64,000 nucleotides of DNA. Origin: Heloderma charlesbogerti. Its lineage: Eukaryota > Chordata > Lepidosauria > Squamata > Helodermatidae. Positions 44,713-56,169 of the stretch are shown here, piece after piece (positions within the stretch are counted from its first letter, which is position 1; each line of letters begins with the position of its first letter). The stretch lies in the NCBI GenBank assembly GCA_026122225.1, contig JANEZZ010001850.1, positions 186,001-250,000 of the forward strand, written 5' to 3'. A program made the translations under genes and the position numbers. Below the pieces are notes generated by a model, which ran no database searches, was not told the origin of the DNA, and saw nothing but the letters and a program-made list of their open reading frames with translations.

Positions 44713-44743
44713 GGGGCCGGGGGAGGGGAGGGGAGGGGAGGGG
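44713..44743 (+). promoter_or_regulatory. G-quadruplex-forming run
   Basis: Six runs of four or five G separated by one or two bases on the plus strand (C-runs on the TMTC4 strand), close to the expected start site. This meets the usual G-quadruplex pattern; CT-rich sense strands of this type also bind Sp1/MAZ-like factors (known generally). Confidence 0.65.
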
Positions 44744-45044
44744 CCGCCTGGCTTCTTCCCTCCTGCAAGCGTCCTCCGAGCCTATTGGCTCGCCCGCTTC
44801 CTCGTCCTCCTCCCGGCCCCTCCAAAGTATCAGCCCCAGCTCATTGGCGAGGCGGCTTTGACGTCTGGAAGGCGGAGCAGGACGGCGGCGCGGCGGCGGC
44901 CGAAGAGGGGCTTGAGCCAAAGTCGAGTTGAGCCGAGCTTGACCGGGCTGGGCGCTGGAGGGTGCGCATCTGGTTATCCCCCACCCCGAGCCGAGGTCCT
45001 TTGGGCTTGTTCAGCCTTTGCGATCTCACAGCGCAAACCTGTGC

Positions 45045-48000
45045 TTTGTTGTTGGTCGGTCGTTCAGTCGTGTCCGACTCTTCGTGACCCCATGGACCGT
45101 AGCACGCCAGGCCTTCCTGTCCTCCGCTCTCTCCCGGAGCGTGCTCAAGTCCATATTCATTGCATCGGTGATGTTATCCAGCCATCTCATCCTCTGCCGT
45201 GCCCTTCTCCTTTTGCCTTCAGCCTTTCCCAGCATCAGGGTCTTTTCCAGGGAGTTTTCTCTACGCATTAGGTGGCCAAAATATTGGAGCTTCAGCTTCA
45301 GAATCTGTCCTTCCAATGAGCAGTCAGGGTTGATTTCCTTTAGGATGGACTGATTTGACCTCCTTGCAGTCTAGGGGACTCGTAAGAGTCTTCTCCAGCA
45401 CCACAGTTCGAAAGCATCAATTCTTCGGCATTCAGCCTTCCATATAGTCCAGCTCTCACAGCCATACGTTACTACTGAGAAAACCATAGCTTTGATTAGA
45501 TGGACCGCCATGATCTTAGTTTTTTTAATGTTGAGTTTCAAACTAGCTTTTGCACTCTCCACTTTCACTCTCAACAAGAGGCTCTTTAGATCCTCTTCGC
45601 TTTCTGCCATTAGGGTGGTATCATCTGCGTATCTAAGGTAGTTGATAATTCTCCTGGCAATCTTAATTCCGACCTGTGATTCATCCAACCCGGCGTTTCT
45701 CATGATGTACTCTGCATATAAGTTAAATAAGCAGGGCAACAATATACAGCCTTGTCATACTCCTTTCCCAATTTCGAACCAATCGATTGTTCCATGTCCG
45801 GTTCTTACTGTTGCTTCTTGACCCTCGTACTGGTTTCTCAGGAGACAGGTAAGGTGGTCTGGTACTCCCATCTCTTTCAGAATTTGCCACAGTTTGTTGT
45901 GATCCACACAATCAAAGGCTTTAGCGTAGTCAATGAAGCAGAAATAGACGTTTTTCTGGAATTCTCTTGCTTTCTCCATGATCCAGCAAAAGTTGGTGAT
46001 TTGATCTCTAGTTCCTCTGCCTCTTCAGAACCCAGCTTGTACTTCCGGTAGGTCTTGGTTCACATACAGCTGAAGCCTAGCTTGTAGGATTTTGAGCATA
46101 ACCTTGCTGGCATGTGAAATGAGCACAATTGTACGGTAGTTTGAACCCTCTTTGGCATTGCCCTTCTTTGGAACTGGAATGTAAACTGACCTTTTGCAGT
46201 CTTGTGGCCACTGTTGAGTGTTCCAAATGTGTTGGCATATTGAGTGCAGCACTTTAACAACATCATCTTGTAGGATTTTAAATAGCTCAGCTGGAATACT
46301 GTCATCTCCGCTAGCTTTGTTGTTAGTAATGCTTCCTAAGGCCCTCTTGACTTCACTGTCGAGGATGTACTGCTCACGTTCAGTGACCGCACTATCATGG
46401 CTATCAGGGACATTCAGATCTTTCCTGTATAGTTCTTCTGTGTATTCTTGCCACCTCTTCTTAATCTCATCTGCTTCTGTTAGGTCCCTGCCTTCTTTGT
46501 CCTTTATCATGCCCGTCTTTGCACGAAATGTTCCCTTGATATCTTCGATTTTCTTGAAGAGACCTCTAGTCTTTCCCATTCTGTTGTTTCCCTCGATTTC
46601 TTTGCATTGTTCATTTAAGAAGACCTTCTTGTCTCTCCTTGCTAGTCTCTGGAACTCTGCATTCAGTTGGATATATCTTCCCCTTTCTCTCTCGCTTTTC
46701 GCTTCCCTTCTTTCCTCAGCTACTTGTAAAGCCTCATCAGACAGCCACTTTGCTTTCTTGCATTTCTTTTTCTTTGGGATGGATTGAGTTGCTGCCTCCT
46801 GAACAATGTTACGGACCTCCGTCCATAGTTCCTCAGGCACTCTGTCTATCAGGTCTAATCCCTGAAATCTATTCCTCACCTCCACTGTATATTCATCAGG
46901 GATATGATTTAGGTCATACCTGAATGGTTTAGTGGTTTTCCCTACGTTCTTCAATTTAAGCTGAAATTTTGCAATAAGAAGCTCATGATCTGAGCCACAG
47001 TCAGCTCCAGATCTTGTTTTATTGACTGTATAGAGCTTCTCCATCTTTGGCTGCAAAGGACATAATCAATCTGATTTCGATATTGACCATCTGGTGACGT
47101 CCATGTGTAGAGTCGCCTCTTGTGCTGTTGGAAAAGAGTGTTCGCTATGATCAGCATGTTCTCTTGGCAAAACTCTATTAGCCTTTGTCCTGCTTCATTT
47201 TGTACACCAAGGCCATGCTTGCCTGTTATCCTGGTGATTTCTTGACTTCCTACTTTAGCATGCCAATCCCCTGTGATGAAGAGGACATCTTTTTTTGGTG
47301 TTAGTTCTAGAAGGTGTTGTAGGTCTTCATAGAACCGATCAACCTCAGCTTCTTCGGCCTCAGTGGTTGGGGCATAGACTTGAATTACTGTGATGTTGAA
47401 TGGTTTGCCTTGGATTCGTACTGACATCATTCTATCGTTTTTGAGATTGTACCCCAGTACTGCTTTTCCTACCCTTTTGTTGACTATGAGTGCTACTCCA
47501 TTTCTTCTGAGGGATTCTTGCCCACAGTAGTAGATATAATGGTCACCTGAATTAAATTCACCCATACTTGTCCATTTTAGTTCGCTGATTCCCAAGATGT
47601 TGATGTTCAATCTTGCCATCTCATGTTTGACCACCTCCAGCTTACCTTGATTCATTGATCTTACATTCCAGGTTCCTAAACAATATTGTTCTTTACAGCA
47701 TCGGATTTTCTTTTCACCACCAGACACATCCACAGCAGAGTGTCCTTTCGGCTTTGGCCCAGCTGCTTCACTCTTTCTGGCGCTACTTGGAAATTCCCTC
47801 TGCTCTTCCCCAGTAGTATATTGGACACCTTCCGACCTGAGGGGCTCATCTTCCAGCGACATATCTTTTAGCCTTGTGATACATTCCATGGGGTTTTCTT
47901 GGCAAGAATACTGGAGTGGGTTGCCATTTCCTTCTCCAGTGGACCACATTTTGTCAGAACTCTCTGCCATGACCTGTCCATCTTGGGTGGCCCTGCACAG

Positions 48001-48067
48001 CATAGCTTATGGCTTCACTGAGTTACGCAAGCCCCTTCGCCACAACAAGGCAGTGATCCATGAAGGG
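45045..48067 (-). pseudogene. BovB (RTE) LINE, full-length but decayed
   Basis: Flanked by gcaaacctgtgc on both sides (45033-45044 and 48068-48079), a 12-bp target-site duplication. Frames at 46951-48003 (endonuclease), 46025-47056, 45755-45979, 45371-45742 (with YADD) and 45026-45316 correspond to successive parts of the intact copy at 57639-60782. Breaks: a frameshift near 47000 before the SDH motif, others near 46025 and 45750, and an in-frame loss of about 195 bp (65 codons) near 45510. The endonuclease motif reads GDWHAKVG where the intact copy has GDWNAKVG, so a catalytic Asn is replaced. It lies upstream of the TMTC4 promoter in the same orientation. Confidence 0.93.
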
Positions 48068-48202
48068 GCAAACCTGTGCACCTCTGCTCAAAAGTATGTC
48101 CCACTGGATTCCAAGGGGGTAAGATGACACAGCCCCATTTACGTGGGATGTGTAACACTTGGCCCCGTTCCCTTGGCCTTCATAGCCTTTTACATGAACT
48201 GC

Positions 48203-48292
48203 GGTGCAATTCCATACATGCCACTCAGAAGTAAGTCCTACTGAGGTCAGTGGGGCTTACTCCCAGGTCAGTGTGTACAGGATTGCACACAG
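48203..48292. repeat. Harbinger-like MITE
   Basis: Left 'gtgcaattccatacatgcca', core 'tgaggtcagtggggcttact', right 'gtgtacaggattgcac'. A fragment of the same kind may precede it at 48085-48120. Confidence 0.65.
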
Positions 48293-48297
48293 TCTCT

Positions 48298-48535
48298 GCT
48301 CCACCTTCGAACAGCTAATACCACTGGAAAAGGTCTCCTAAGGTTTCCCTGAAAACTGCTTCCCTGCAATTTCCACTCATTAGTTTTAGCCCTGACCTCT
48401 GGAGCAACAGGAAACAATTCTGCACCATCTACGTGATAGCCTTTCAAATATCTGAAGATTGCTATCATGTCTCCTCATAATCTTCTCTTCTCCAGCTTGG
48501 AAAAATTGCTAACAGCCTTTGTTTATCTATCCCCA
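48298..48535 (-). mobile_element. CR1 LINE fragment
   Basis: The minus frame at 48268-48468 reads MIAIFRYLKGYHVDGAELF and TNEWKLQ, matching the C-terminal CR1 segment (ALFKYLKG... in copies A and B). Diverged from them, so a separate old subfamily. Confidence 0.75.
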
Positions 48536-48538
48536 CTT

Positions 48539-48580
48539 CTATTTATTTAGTTATTTATTTATTTATTTATTTATTTACAA
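48539..48580. repeat. (TTTA)n microsatellite
   Basis: About ten tetranucleotide units, with slight interruptions at the left. Confidence 0.8.
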
Positions 48581-48834
48581 TAGGCATGCCTTGAACTGTG
48601 TCTCCCCACCCCATTGACTCTGGGACAGAATTTTAGAGGCACTGATCTAGACCTATTCCATATTTTCCTTTCTGGGATAAACCTGATAACAACTCAATAA
48701 GGATTAGCACAAAAGTCCATCTAGTCAAGGATCCACAGTTGCCAATCAGAGGCCTCCAGGAAGCCCACAAGCAGGGCACAGTCAATAGCTTCCCTGCAGT
48801 TGCCCCACACACACACACACACAACTGGTATTGA

Positions 48835-49125
48835 CCTGGTTCATACAACATGACAAGCCAGAGTATGGGTTGAGAATGGGTTGTTGAACCATGGATTGTT
48901 GTGCTGTGTGAACCCAGCCATGGTAACAAATCATAGTTTGTTAACCATGAACAACCCACAGTTCACAATCCAACAAACCATGCGTTCTCTTTGTGGGTTG
49001 TTTGTGGTTAACAAACCATGATTTATTAGAGCAGCTGGGTTCACACAGCACAACAACACATGGTTCAACAACAACCCACACTCAACCTATACTCTGGCTT
49101 GTGTTGTGTGAACCCAGCCATTCAG
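48835..49125. mobile_element. Foldback MITE, about 290 bp
   Basis: The left arm 'ctggttcatacaacatgac', 'aagccagagtatgggttg' and the right arm 'caacctatactctggcttgt', 'gttgtgtgaacccag' are inverted over about 60 bp; inner arms built on 'catggttcaacaacaaccc' and 'aacaaaccatg' extend the fold to nearly the whole element. Confidence 0.75.
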
Positions 49126-49483
49126 TGGCACACTGCCTCTAGACATGGAGGTTCACTGGTACAGTTGTCTGAAATTTCTAATGACGTTGACAGTCCAAAT
49201 GTATAAAAGCAACTGTATTCGGAAAGATTATTGCATCTCAGGAAAGGTATTGCAAACTGCAAAACCATAACTCTTCAGCATTCTTGTTCTTATACTATGG
49301 GTTCTAAATAATGACATTGCTACTGTCAGATTTAGTGGATTTGTCCTAGGAATTAGCTTTTTCCCCCAGTTCTGTTTTGTACATCCTCACATTCTACTAG
49401 TATGGTTGCAATGGTTGCAATGCAGAATCATTAAAATTCACTGGAGCCTTGCCATGAAATAAACGGATTTTCATTTGTTCGGG

Positions 49484-49570
49484 TAAGGCTGCAATCCCAT
49501 GCACACTTAGCTCCAAGGAAGCCCTGTTAAACTTAGTGGGACTTCTAAGTAAACGTAGAATCAGGCTGCA
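49484..49570. repeat. Harbinger-like MITE
   Basis: Starts 'aaggctgcaatcccatgcac' and contains 'acttagtgggacttctaag'. Its right part is included in the tandem duplication that follows. Confidence 0.6.
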
Positions 49571-49660
49571 TGTTTAATAAGATTGCTCACTTCAGCATCT
49601 TCTAAGTAAACGTAGAATCGGGCTGCATGTTTAATAAGATTGCTCACTTTAGCATCTTTT
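49542..49660. repeat. 57-bp tandem duplication
   Basis: Two copies start at 49542 and 49599 ('cttctaagtaaacgtagaat'), with a couple of substitutions. Confidence 0.9.
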
Positions 49661-50270
49661 GCAAAATCACATGAGAAGTTGTTATTTATTTAGTATGCAC
49701 ACACAGTATTTTCGGACTATGGCCCAGTTGCTCAAAAAAAGGCAGCACTGTGTGCTTTATTTTTTTCTAATCCCCAGATAACAAGGAAACACAGAAAATA
49801 AATTACTGTAAAGTAAAAGTACAAGATTCATTCGAGCAAACCATAAAATACTGCGGAAGAATGAGTTACTAAAATTCAGAGAGTGTGATTTTCTATTTGC
49901 TTGCTAAGCTGTATGCCTCTTGCCCTCTTTTATTCACAAATCAAGTATTTCAGAAAATATCTACTTTTTAAAAACCAGCACAATGAGTTTAAGAGAGCCC
50001 AGAACAGTAATATTTTTTGGTGGCTCCCTACAGTTCAATGACTTTTCCACTCTTCCTCTTTCCATTTTGCACTATAGTCTTGGTGCTTCTGTCATTAAGA
50101 TTGATAATCCTGACCTATTAGGGTCTTAGTAACATATTATCCAGCAGTCTCCATAGGTGTGTTAAAACTGAATTAAAGTTACTTGGAATTAAAGTTACTT
50201 TGTGGCTATTTCTCCATTACCAGTAGGTGAAATTATTGCATCCCTTCATTTTTCTGCAAGGGACACTCTA
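49661..50270. other. Intergenic sequence without recognised gene
   Basis: AT-rich. A 16-bp direct repeat 'aattaaagttactt' lies at about 50172-50204. The short ORF at 49920-50129 has no family signal. Confidence 0.5.
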
Positions 50271-50418
50271 GTCTAGTCTAGGGGTGGAGAATCTATAGTC
50301 CTCCAGATGTTGTTAGACCTCAGATTCCATCACTTCTGGCCATTGGCCATGGTGGCTATGGCTGATGGAAGTCCAACAACATCTGTAGGCCCACACATTC
50401 CCCACCTCTGCTCTAGTC
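50271..50418. mobile_element. hAT-like MITE with 8-bp target-site duplication
   Basis: Element 50279-50410 (132 bp) begins 'taggggtggagaatc' and ends 'gattcccc'-like 'cattccccacctctg'. Flanks gtctagtc (50271-50278) and ctctagtc (50411-50418) match at 7 of 8 positions. Confidence 0.75.
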
Positions 50419-50639
50419 AATAAAACAGCCAGCAACCATGCATGGGAGCTAGGCTAAAATGATGGAGACATGGACATCATGGGTAGGTAGTATTTGGTTA
50501 ATCTAGTCCTAAAAATCAGTCTGAACACCTTCTCATCTAAAGTTAACCTAAATTATTTTTCTGTAATGAACACATCTTAATTTATAAGAGTGTATTGTTG
50601 TAAAGCAGGGATAGGCAGAAGATAGATCTCCAGTTGTTT

Positions 50640-51225
50640 TCGAACCACAGTGCAGGGTTCGCATGCAATGCCAACCCACGATTCAATATCAACCCATGAT
50701 TCAACAACAACACATACTCAACTCATACTCACCCATATTCTGAGTTGTCATTATGTGCAAATCAGGTCTATGGGTTGAGTATGGATTGTCGTTGAATCAT
50801 GGATTATTGTTGAATTGTGGGTTGTCATTATGTGCGAACCCTGCACTATAGGCTGTTAATCATGAACAACCCAGGAACAGAACCCCTGGTTTGTTGTTGG
50901 GTTGTGAACTTTGGATTGTTCGTGGTTAACGACCCATAGAATACAGAATACAGTTTATTGCTTTTTAGCCAATCAGGCCATCTGCACACAAAACAAATAG
51001 AATTCTCACATCATCAACCCAAAAGGGAGACCGAAGTACAAATTATTAATAAAATAACTAACAAGAGCAAGTTAAAAACATTTTAAAATCCAACAACCCA
51101 TAGTTTAAACCATAGTGCAGGGTTCGCCTGTAACAACAACTCACCATTCAACAACCACAATTCAATGACAACCTGTAGTCAACCCATACTCTGGGTTGTC
51201 ATTACGTGTGAATCTCTAAGGTTTA
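50640..51225. mobile_element. Foldback MITE interrupted by a LINE-like tail
   Basis: Many inverted units of 'aacccatgattcaacaac' / 'gttgaatcatggatt' type with outer ends 'cagtgcagggttcgc' repeated at 50651 and 51116. About 170 bp at 50938-51105 is unrelated and begins 'agaatacagtttattgc'; it looks like the 3' end of another LINE on the minus strand (compare 62320-62345). Confidence 0.6.
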
Positions 51226-51315
51226 GATCCTAAACACAGTTTACTTCCCAGGGCTTATTTAGATGTTGGTTTCCACCAAATGTCCTTTCCCATGCAGGAG
51301 ATTCTGTTTAAGGCT

Positions 51316-51402
51316 GCTGCAATCCTATGCACACTTACCTGCGACTAAGACCCATTGAAAATAGTGAGACCTACTTTCAAGTAATCATGTATAGGTACAT
51401 AC
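51316..51402. repeat. Harbinger-like MITE, decayed
   Basis: Contains 'gctgcaatcctatgcacact', then 'tacctgcgactaagaccc' and an eroded right half. Confidence 0.5.
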
Positions 51403-53282
51403 TGTAAATGCTTTCTCCATATGCATTGGTCTAATGTATGGCTGGGGCATGTGATTGTTCCACATGTTCAGGGAGATCCATGGAGAACAGAAATTTAAAT
51501 GTTACTGTCCACCACATGGGTTGCCCATACCGGGAAGGCATTTTGATAACAAACACACACAAGTAGATAAGACAGCAAATTGCTTTAAAAATACTTCATA
51601 TCATATTTCTAAAGGGTTTTGTTGTTGTCTATGAAATGAAATTTATCATCTCTCCTTGACTGAATAAAGGTGTCATTGAATATGGAACAGTGTAATGATT
51701 TTTCAAAAATTTTGTAGTCCCCCCCACCCCCAATGTGTATCTAACAATAAATATATCAGGTAAAAACTAAGAACTGGATTAATCTTCCATTAGGTTCAGT
51801 TGCAAGTCTCCTGTTGTCTTTAATGGGAGCCGGGGGGCAGGGTGGGAGGAGGAGCCAGAAATGCTCAACACAGAAAAAATATTCTGGCATATTTTACATC
51901 TCTCAGCATTTGAAATCTTAAGTTCTATATAAAGAACTCCAATAGCCTTAATAAAATAACCTTTAAGGGTCATAAATACTGCCAGAAAATGTTATCTTTT
52001 TCCATTAGTCTCCCTAAAGGTGTAATTTTAAATCTATTCTGTTTTAATATATTAACTGGATTGAAACATAAGCTGAGCGTATATGAAATTATATTCAATA
52101 AAGTGGTAGTTAGTGCATCCAAGGCAAGAAATGGCTCACTGGTTCTGTGCTCAGGAGAAAGCCATGCTGTCCTCCTGGCTGTTTGGTGGGTGGAGAAAGG
52201 TCTACATATTCCAGGAAGAGCAGAGAATTCTTCCAAGAAGGGAGAAGAAATCTACCACCAATGTTACCTTGGCATTCTTCCTGTGCTTTGGTCCTACACC
52301 AGGGACAAGAATTTTAGCCATGGCTTTTGAGGTCTGAACTACATGTGACAGTAACAGACCCAAATCTTTTAATGCAGGCCTGCCCCATTCATGTGTAAAC
52401 TGGGGAGGGGTGGGAGGTGCAATTTTAAGGTATGAAGGGGTGCACCGGTGGGGGGGGCAGGCTGATTCTTCCCCTCCCCAACCCCCAGATGCCATCTCAT
52501 GAAGCACTTCTCTTCCAGCTGGATTCCAATAGCTAAGAACCCAGCTCCACACCCCAGCAGAAGAGCATTTTTGGCACCACCCCTCCATTTGCCCAACTTT
52601 TTAATACTTTATTTTCAGTTGCATACGTAGCCCCTCTTAAAATTTTGATGCACATTTTGCAGGCATAATTTATCCCTATCATATCATATGACAAATTGGC
52701 ATACACAGATCTGGTCATATTCACTCATGTGCAAACCATGCACATGGGCAATGATGATGCCATTTTTCCTATAATTATTGTTATTTTTGTTTCTGCTACC
52801 AAGCCTTTAAGGAGGCATCTTGTGTGATCTGTTCAAAAGTATGTCACTGCAGCCTGCCTCTATGCATCTGGGATTTGAGCACAGGGCTAGCAGCAGTTCA
52901 GTCTGTGCCTTGATAAACAGAGACCAGGGTGGAATCCCCTTCGCTACAACTCTAGAGGCAAATCCAGACAACCAGAAGCCTCATAAAAGGATACCATGAA
53001 GTGTCTACAGTCACAGTGGGATGCAGTTATCCGTAGCCTCTGCCCATTAGGTGAAGCTCAGCATTATGGAGGAGTGGTCATAGTGGGCTATCTGTGTGGC
53101 TGGCACCACAGGTCAGCACCTACCTTCCTACATGGTTCCCTGTGTGACACCGTAACACTCAAGTGGGTACCATGTGTTCCTCTTAGTCTAGAGCTATCTT
53201 CTGGGCCTCTTTATATTTGGCAACCCTAAGGAACGTGGATACCAGGAGATAATAAGCATGTGCTTCTAATGCTGTTATTGAT
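51403..53282. other. Intergenic sequence without recognised gene
   Basis: Short overlapping ORFs at 51970-52600 on both strands have no motif and no shared splice pattern. I see no defined repeat. Confidence 0.45.
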
Positions 53283-53440
53283 CAGTTGCTGGGGAATAAC
53301 AGTGGGAGAGGGCTATTGCCCCCATGACTAGCACATAAACTTCCCATAGACATCTGGTTGGCCTCTATGGGAAACAAGATGTAGGATTAGATAAGCCTTT
53401 GGTCTGATCCAGCAGGGCTTTTCTTATGTTTTTAGGGACT
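53283..53440 (+). mobile_element. CR1/L3-like LINE 3' end
   Basis: Reads 'tgggagagggctattgcccc', 'cttcccatagacatctggtt', 'ttggtctgatccagcagggc' and ends 'ttcttatgttttt'. Same family as 15540-15690. Confidence 0.6.
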
Positions 53441-53687
53441 TAATGTTTGGTATTAATATCTACAACTTTGATAAACTATCTTTACATCTACCTATCTGCA
53501 TATATAATATAGCTTGCTTTGTCTTCTAATATTGCTGCTATTCTTTATTCACAGCCCAAAGCCACTTCTCAAAATGTTGTTGCCTGTTTTGATGTTCCAG
53601 TTCAAGCCTCCCCTCCCCCTCACCACCTGAGTACTCTCCTGCTGTCTTTCCTTCTGCTAATTGTCTGTAGTATCTCATCCTTCAGGA

Positions 53688-53689
<2 letters not shown>

Positions 53690-53748
<59 letters not shown>

Positions 53749-53886
53749 CACATACACACACACACACACACATATATACACAGACACACACACACATCTA
53801 TATCTATATCTATATCTATATCTATATCTATATCTATCTATATGTATATCTATATGTATATCTATATCTATATCTATCTATATATC
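53690..53886. repeat. Compound microsatellite (TA)n(CA)n(TATATC)n
   Basis: About 195 bp of TA, CA, TA, CA and then TATCTA-type units. ORFs in several frames here (IYIYTHTHTH) are artefacts of the repeat. Confidence 0.95.
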
Positions 53887-55990
53887 TTTGAATTCTCTTG
53901 TCTATTGTGCATAGTGGATTATTTTCTCTGGATCTTGATTGCATGTTTGTTTTCTCCAGTCATGGCATGGCCTAATGTCATCACCACCAATTTATCATGT
54001 CTAGTCTGATGTCAACTCATGTCTCAACACCACAGACAGCCGTGTGCTCACTTTCCCCCCTCAGTAATTTCTCTTAGCAACTTCACAGGCTTCTGTAAAC
54101 ATCGCCCTCAAGATTCCCTGCCATCAGGAAGAATATCCAGGAGCTGGGCAGCAACAGCATTACTTTATTTCACAAAGATCAGCTCCACTCCTATATTTCT
54201 CCTCAGAATCAATTGTCATCACCTCCAGCAGCACTAAAACAAACATGGTGCTTGTACAGACATACATTGGCAGGGGGACAACAGGAGTGACCTTTCCCTT
54301 TTCCACTAGTGATGTGCTATCCCTGTCCCTGCATAGAAAGCATGGGGGGCGGAGAAGCCCCCACACCAGTAGTTTGCTGCTCCCTACGCCATCTTATTTC
54401 TTTCAGAAATGTAACAGGTGGGAAAAAGCTTCCCCCCTGAAATGCATGTTGAGCTTTCTGAGTACCCCAATACTTTTTTCTTGTGCCACCTCTGTGATGC
54501 AGCAATAGTAGTATGTGCAAACATATGGAGGTAAGGAAAGAAAACCTTGCAATGTGCGAACCACTTGTGCACTTAAACACACACTCCTCTACACTGATAT
54601 GTGGATTGTGTCTCATCTTCAGCCATGTCATGGGATGCTCCAGTAGCAGTTATACAAACACACACACACACACACACACACTCCCCTCTATCACACTATG
54701 GCATAGGTAACACTACTGTAGCAGGGGAGTTTTTGGCTTTTGGCAGGTAGCTTATTGGGCAGAAAAACAAGAACCGTTTGCCAATTGCTGAAAAGTACAG
54801 TTATAAAATTTTGGCTTTCTTGATTACAGTAATAGTTGCTTATTACAGAGCAAATGATAAGTAGTCAGAGACTTGACAAAAGGACATTAATGTTTCTTGA
54901 TGCCTTAGGGTATTTTCTAACTGGTGGGAGGGCAGAGAATTCATTTGGAGCCAGTTTGAATTTAGGCACAGAAGAGGAACAGAAAGAGGATGGAAGGTTT
55001 TTTAAAAGCTAAAGTTAGGTGGACTAAACACAGCCTGGAGGTTGTTGGGTCCACACTGCTGCTCTAGGGAACCTGTACTTGTATATTGTAAATAAGTAGA
55101 TTGCAAAGTCACAATATGTCTCCAGTTGTCTCTCTGATTCAAAGAAACTAAACTCTGTAGCACTATTTCTAGACTTCTCAGTACTTGGATAAGTGGAGAG
55201 TACCTGCTCATATTATTTTATGACTCCACAGGCATTAACTATCAACCAGTTCTGGAAGCTTTCTTCATTCAAAGAAGCCATCTGTGTCCATTAGCAATGT
55301 AAGATGTCAGCCATGGCAGGTTACAGAATATGCACATTCACAAATGCAGCCATGAGAGAGATCTGTTGGTTTCTGACCCATGTGGCATGCTGCCCATATG
55401 TCATGCAGCACACAAGTATGACTCCTATGAGCGAGTCACACACCATCCCAGGTGTGAACTGGCCAGAAGACTGTATTTTCACAAGGAATTCTCTAGTTAT
55501 ATCAGCATTCTAGTCCTCAATTCCTAATAATTTTTATTATTATTCCTTCAGTGGAATGGAATTACAAATTGCCACTGTGCCAGCATACTGCTAAATTCCT
55601 TTCACTTGATAATATGGGTCAGTTTGTCCAACAAGACAGCAAAGAGTCACAATGGTTTTGTCTCCTGTACAAATGCTTGAAAGCAACTGCTATAATATGG
55701 CCTGTAAAAGGTTAATGCTTTAAAAGACAGGGAAGTAAGGAGAGCTAGCACGGTAAGGACATGTAGTGCTGAGCTTGACTGCATGGAATAAGCTTGAAAT
55801 GTTAGACCTGTTCTGACCATACTTAACTTCAGGCTTGTAACTTCATATCAAACTCAGCATCATTGTACCCAGATTTAAAATGCTGTAAAACTCTCCTTTT
55901 TAATGCTACCAGAAGACAAATCTGAGGGTTAAAGACTGAACAAATTATTGTTTTACTTTTAATTACTTCTAACTACTTGGGTGTAGAAAT
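53887..55990. other. Intergenic sequence without recognised gene
   Basis: Includes a (CA)n run at 54655-54681. Other ORFs are short and featureless. Confidence 0.5.
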
Positions 55991-55997
55991 TTACAAT

Positions 55998-56078
55998 TTA
56001 CAGCCCAATCCTATGCATGTCTACTGAAAAGAAGACTTGCTACCAGGTGAGTGTGTATAGGACTGCAGCCTCAATAAC
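55998..56078. repeat. Harbinger-like MITE
   Basis: Left 'acagcccaatcctatgcatg', right 'gtgtgtataggactgcagcc'. Confidence 0.65.
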
Positions 56079-56081
56079 ATT

Positions 56082-56169
56082 TACAGTTCAACCCTATGCA
56101 TGGCTACTCAGATGTAAGTCCCATTGAGTTCAATGGAACCCACTCCTGGGTAATTAGGTATAGGATTGC
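56082..56169. mobile_element. Harbinger-like MITE with TTA duplication
   Basis: Element from 'cagttcaaccctatgcatgg' to 'gtataggattgcacc', flanked on both sides by TTA. The centre is the palindrome-like 'cattgagttcaatggaac'. Confidence 0.7.

Larger units (their letters stand above)
44255..45030 (-). promoter_or_regulatory. TMTC4: CpG-island promoter of TMTC4
   Basis: Dense CG dinucleotides and high GC content over about 775 bp, unlike the AT-rich flanks. On the TMTC4 strand two CCAAT boxes lie at 44788-44784 (GCCAATAGG) and 44847-44843 (GCCAATGAG), about 150-210 bp upstream of the exon 1 donor. No TATA box was seen. GC-box-like sequences occur on both strands (for example GGGGCGGGG at 44327-44335). 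The likely start site is about 44690-44720 by distance to the CCAAT boxes; this is an inference. Long ORFs on both strands here come from the GC-rich composition. Confidence 0.85.

Noticed and set aside
44481..44920. Minus-strand Pro/Arg/Gly-rich ORFs in the CpG island as a longer TMTC4 N-terminus
   Set aside because: In the frame that continues into exon 2 a TAG lies just before the exon 1 donor, so neither ORF can join the TMTC4 reading frame through this splice.
44390..45271. Plus-strand 293-codon ORF across the CpG island and into BovB
   Set aside because: It runs from GC-rich promoter DNA into the antisense of BovB and has no domain signal. Open frames are expected in such composition.
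46218..46787. Plus-strand 189-codon ORF (and the equivalent 58996-59496 and 58075-58599)
   Set aside because: Antisense shadows of the BovB ORF on the minus strand.
53519..53914. 131-codon plus-strand ORF
   Set aside because: Most of it is translation of the TA/CA/TATC microsatellite.
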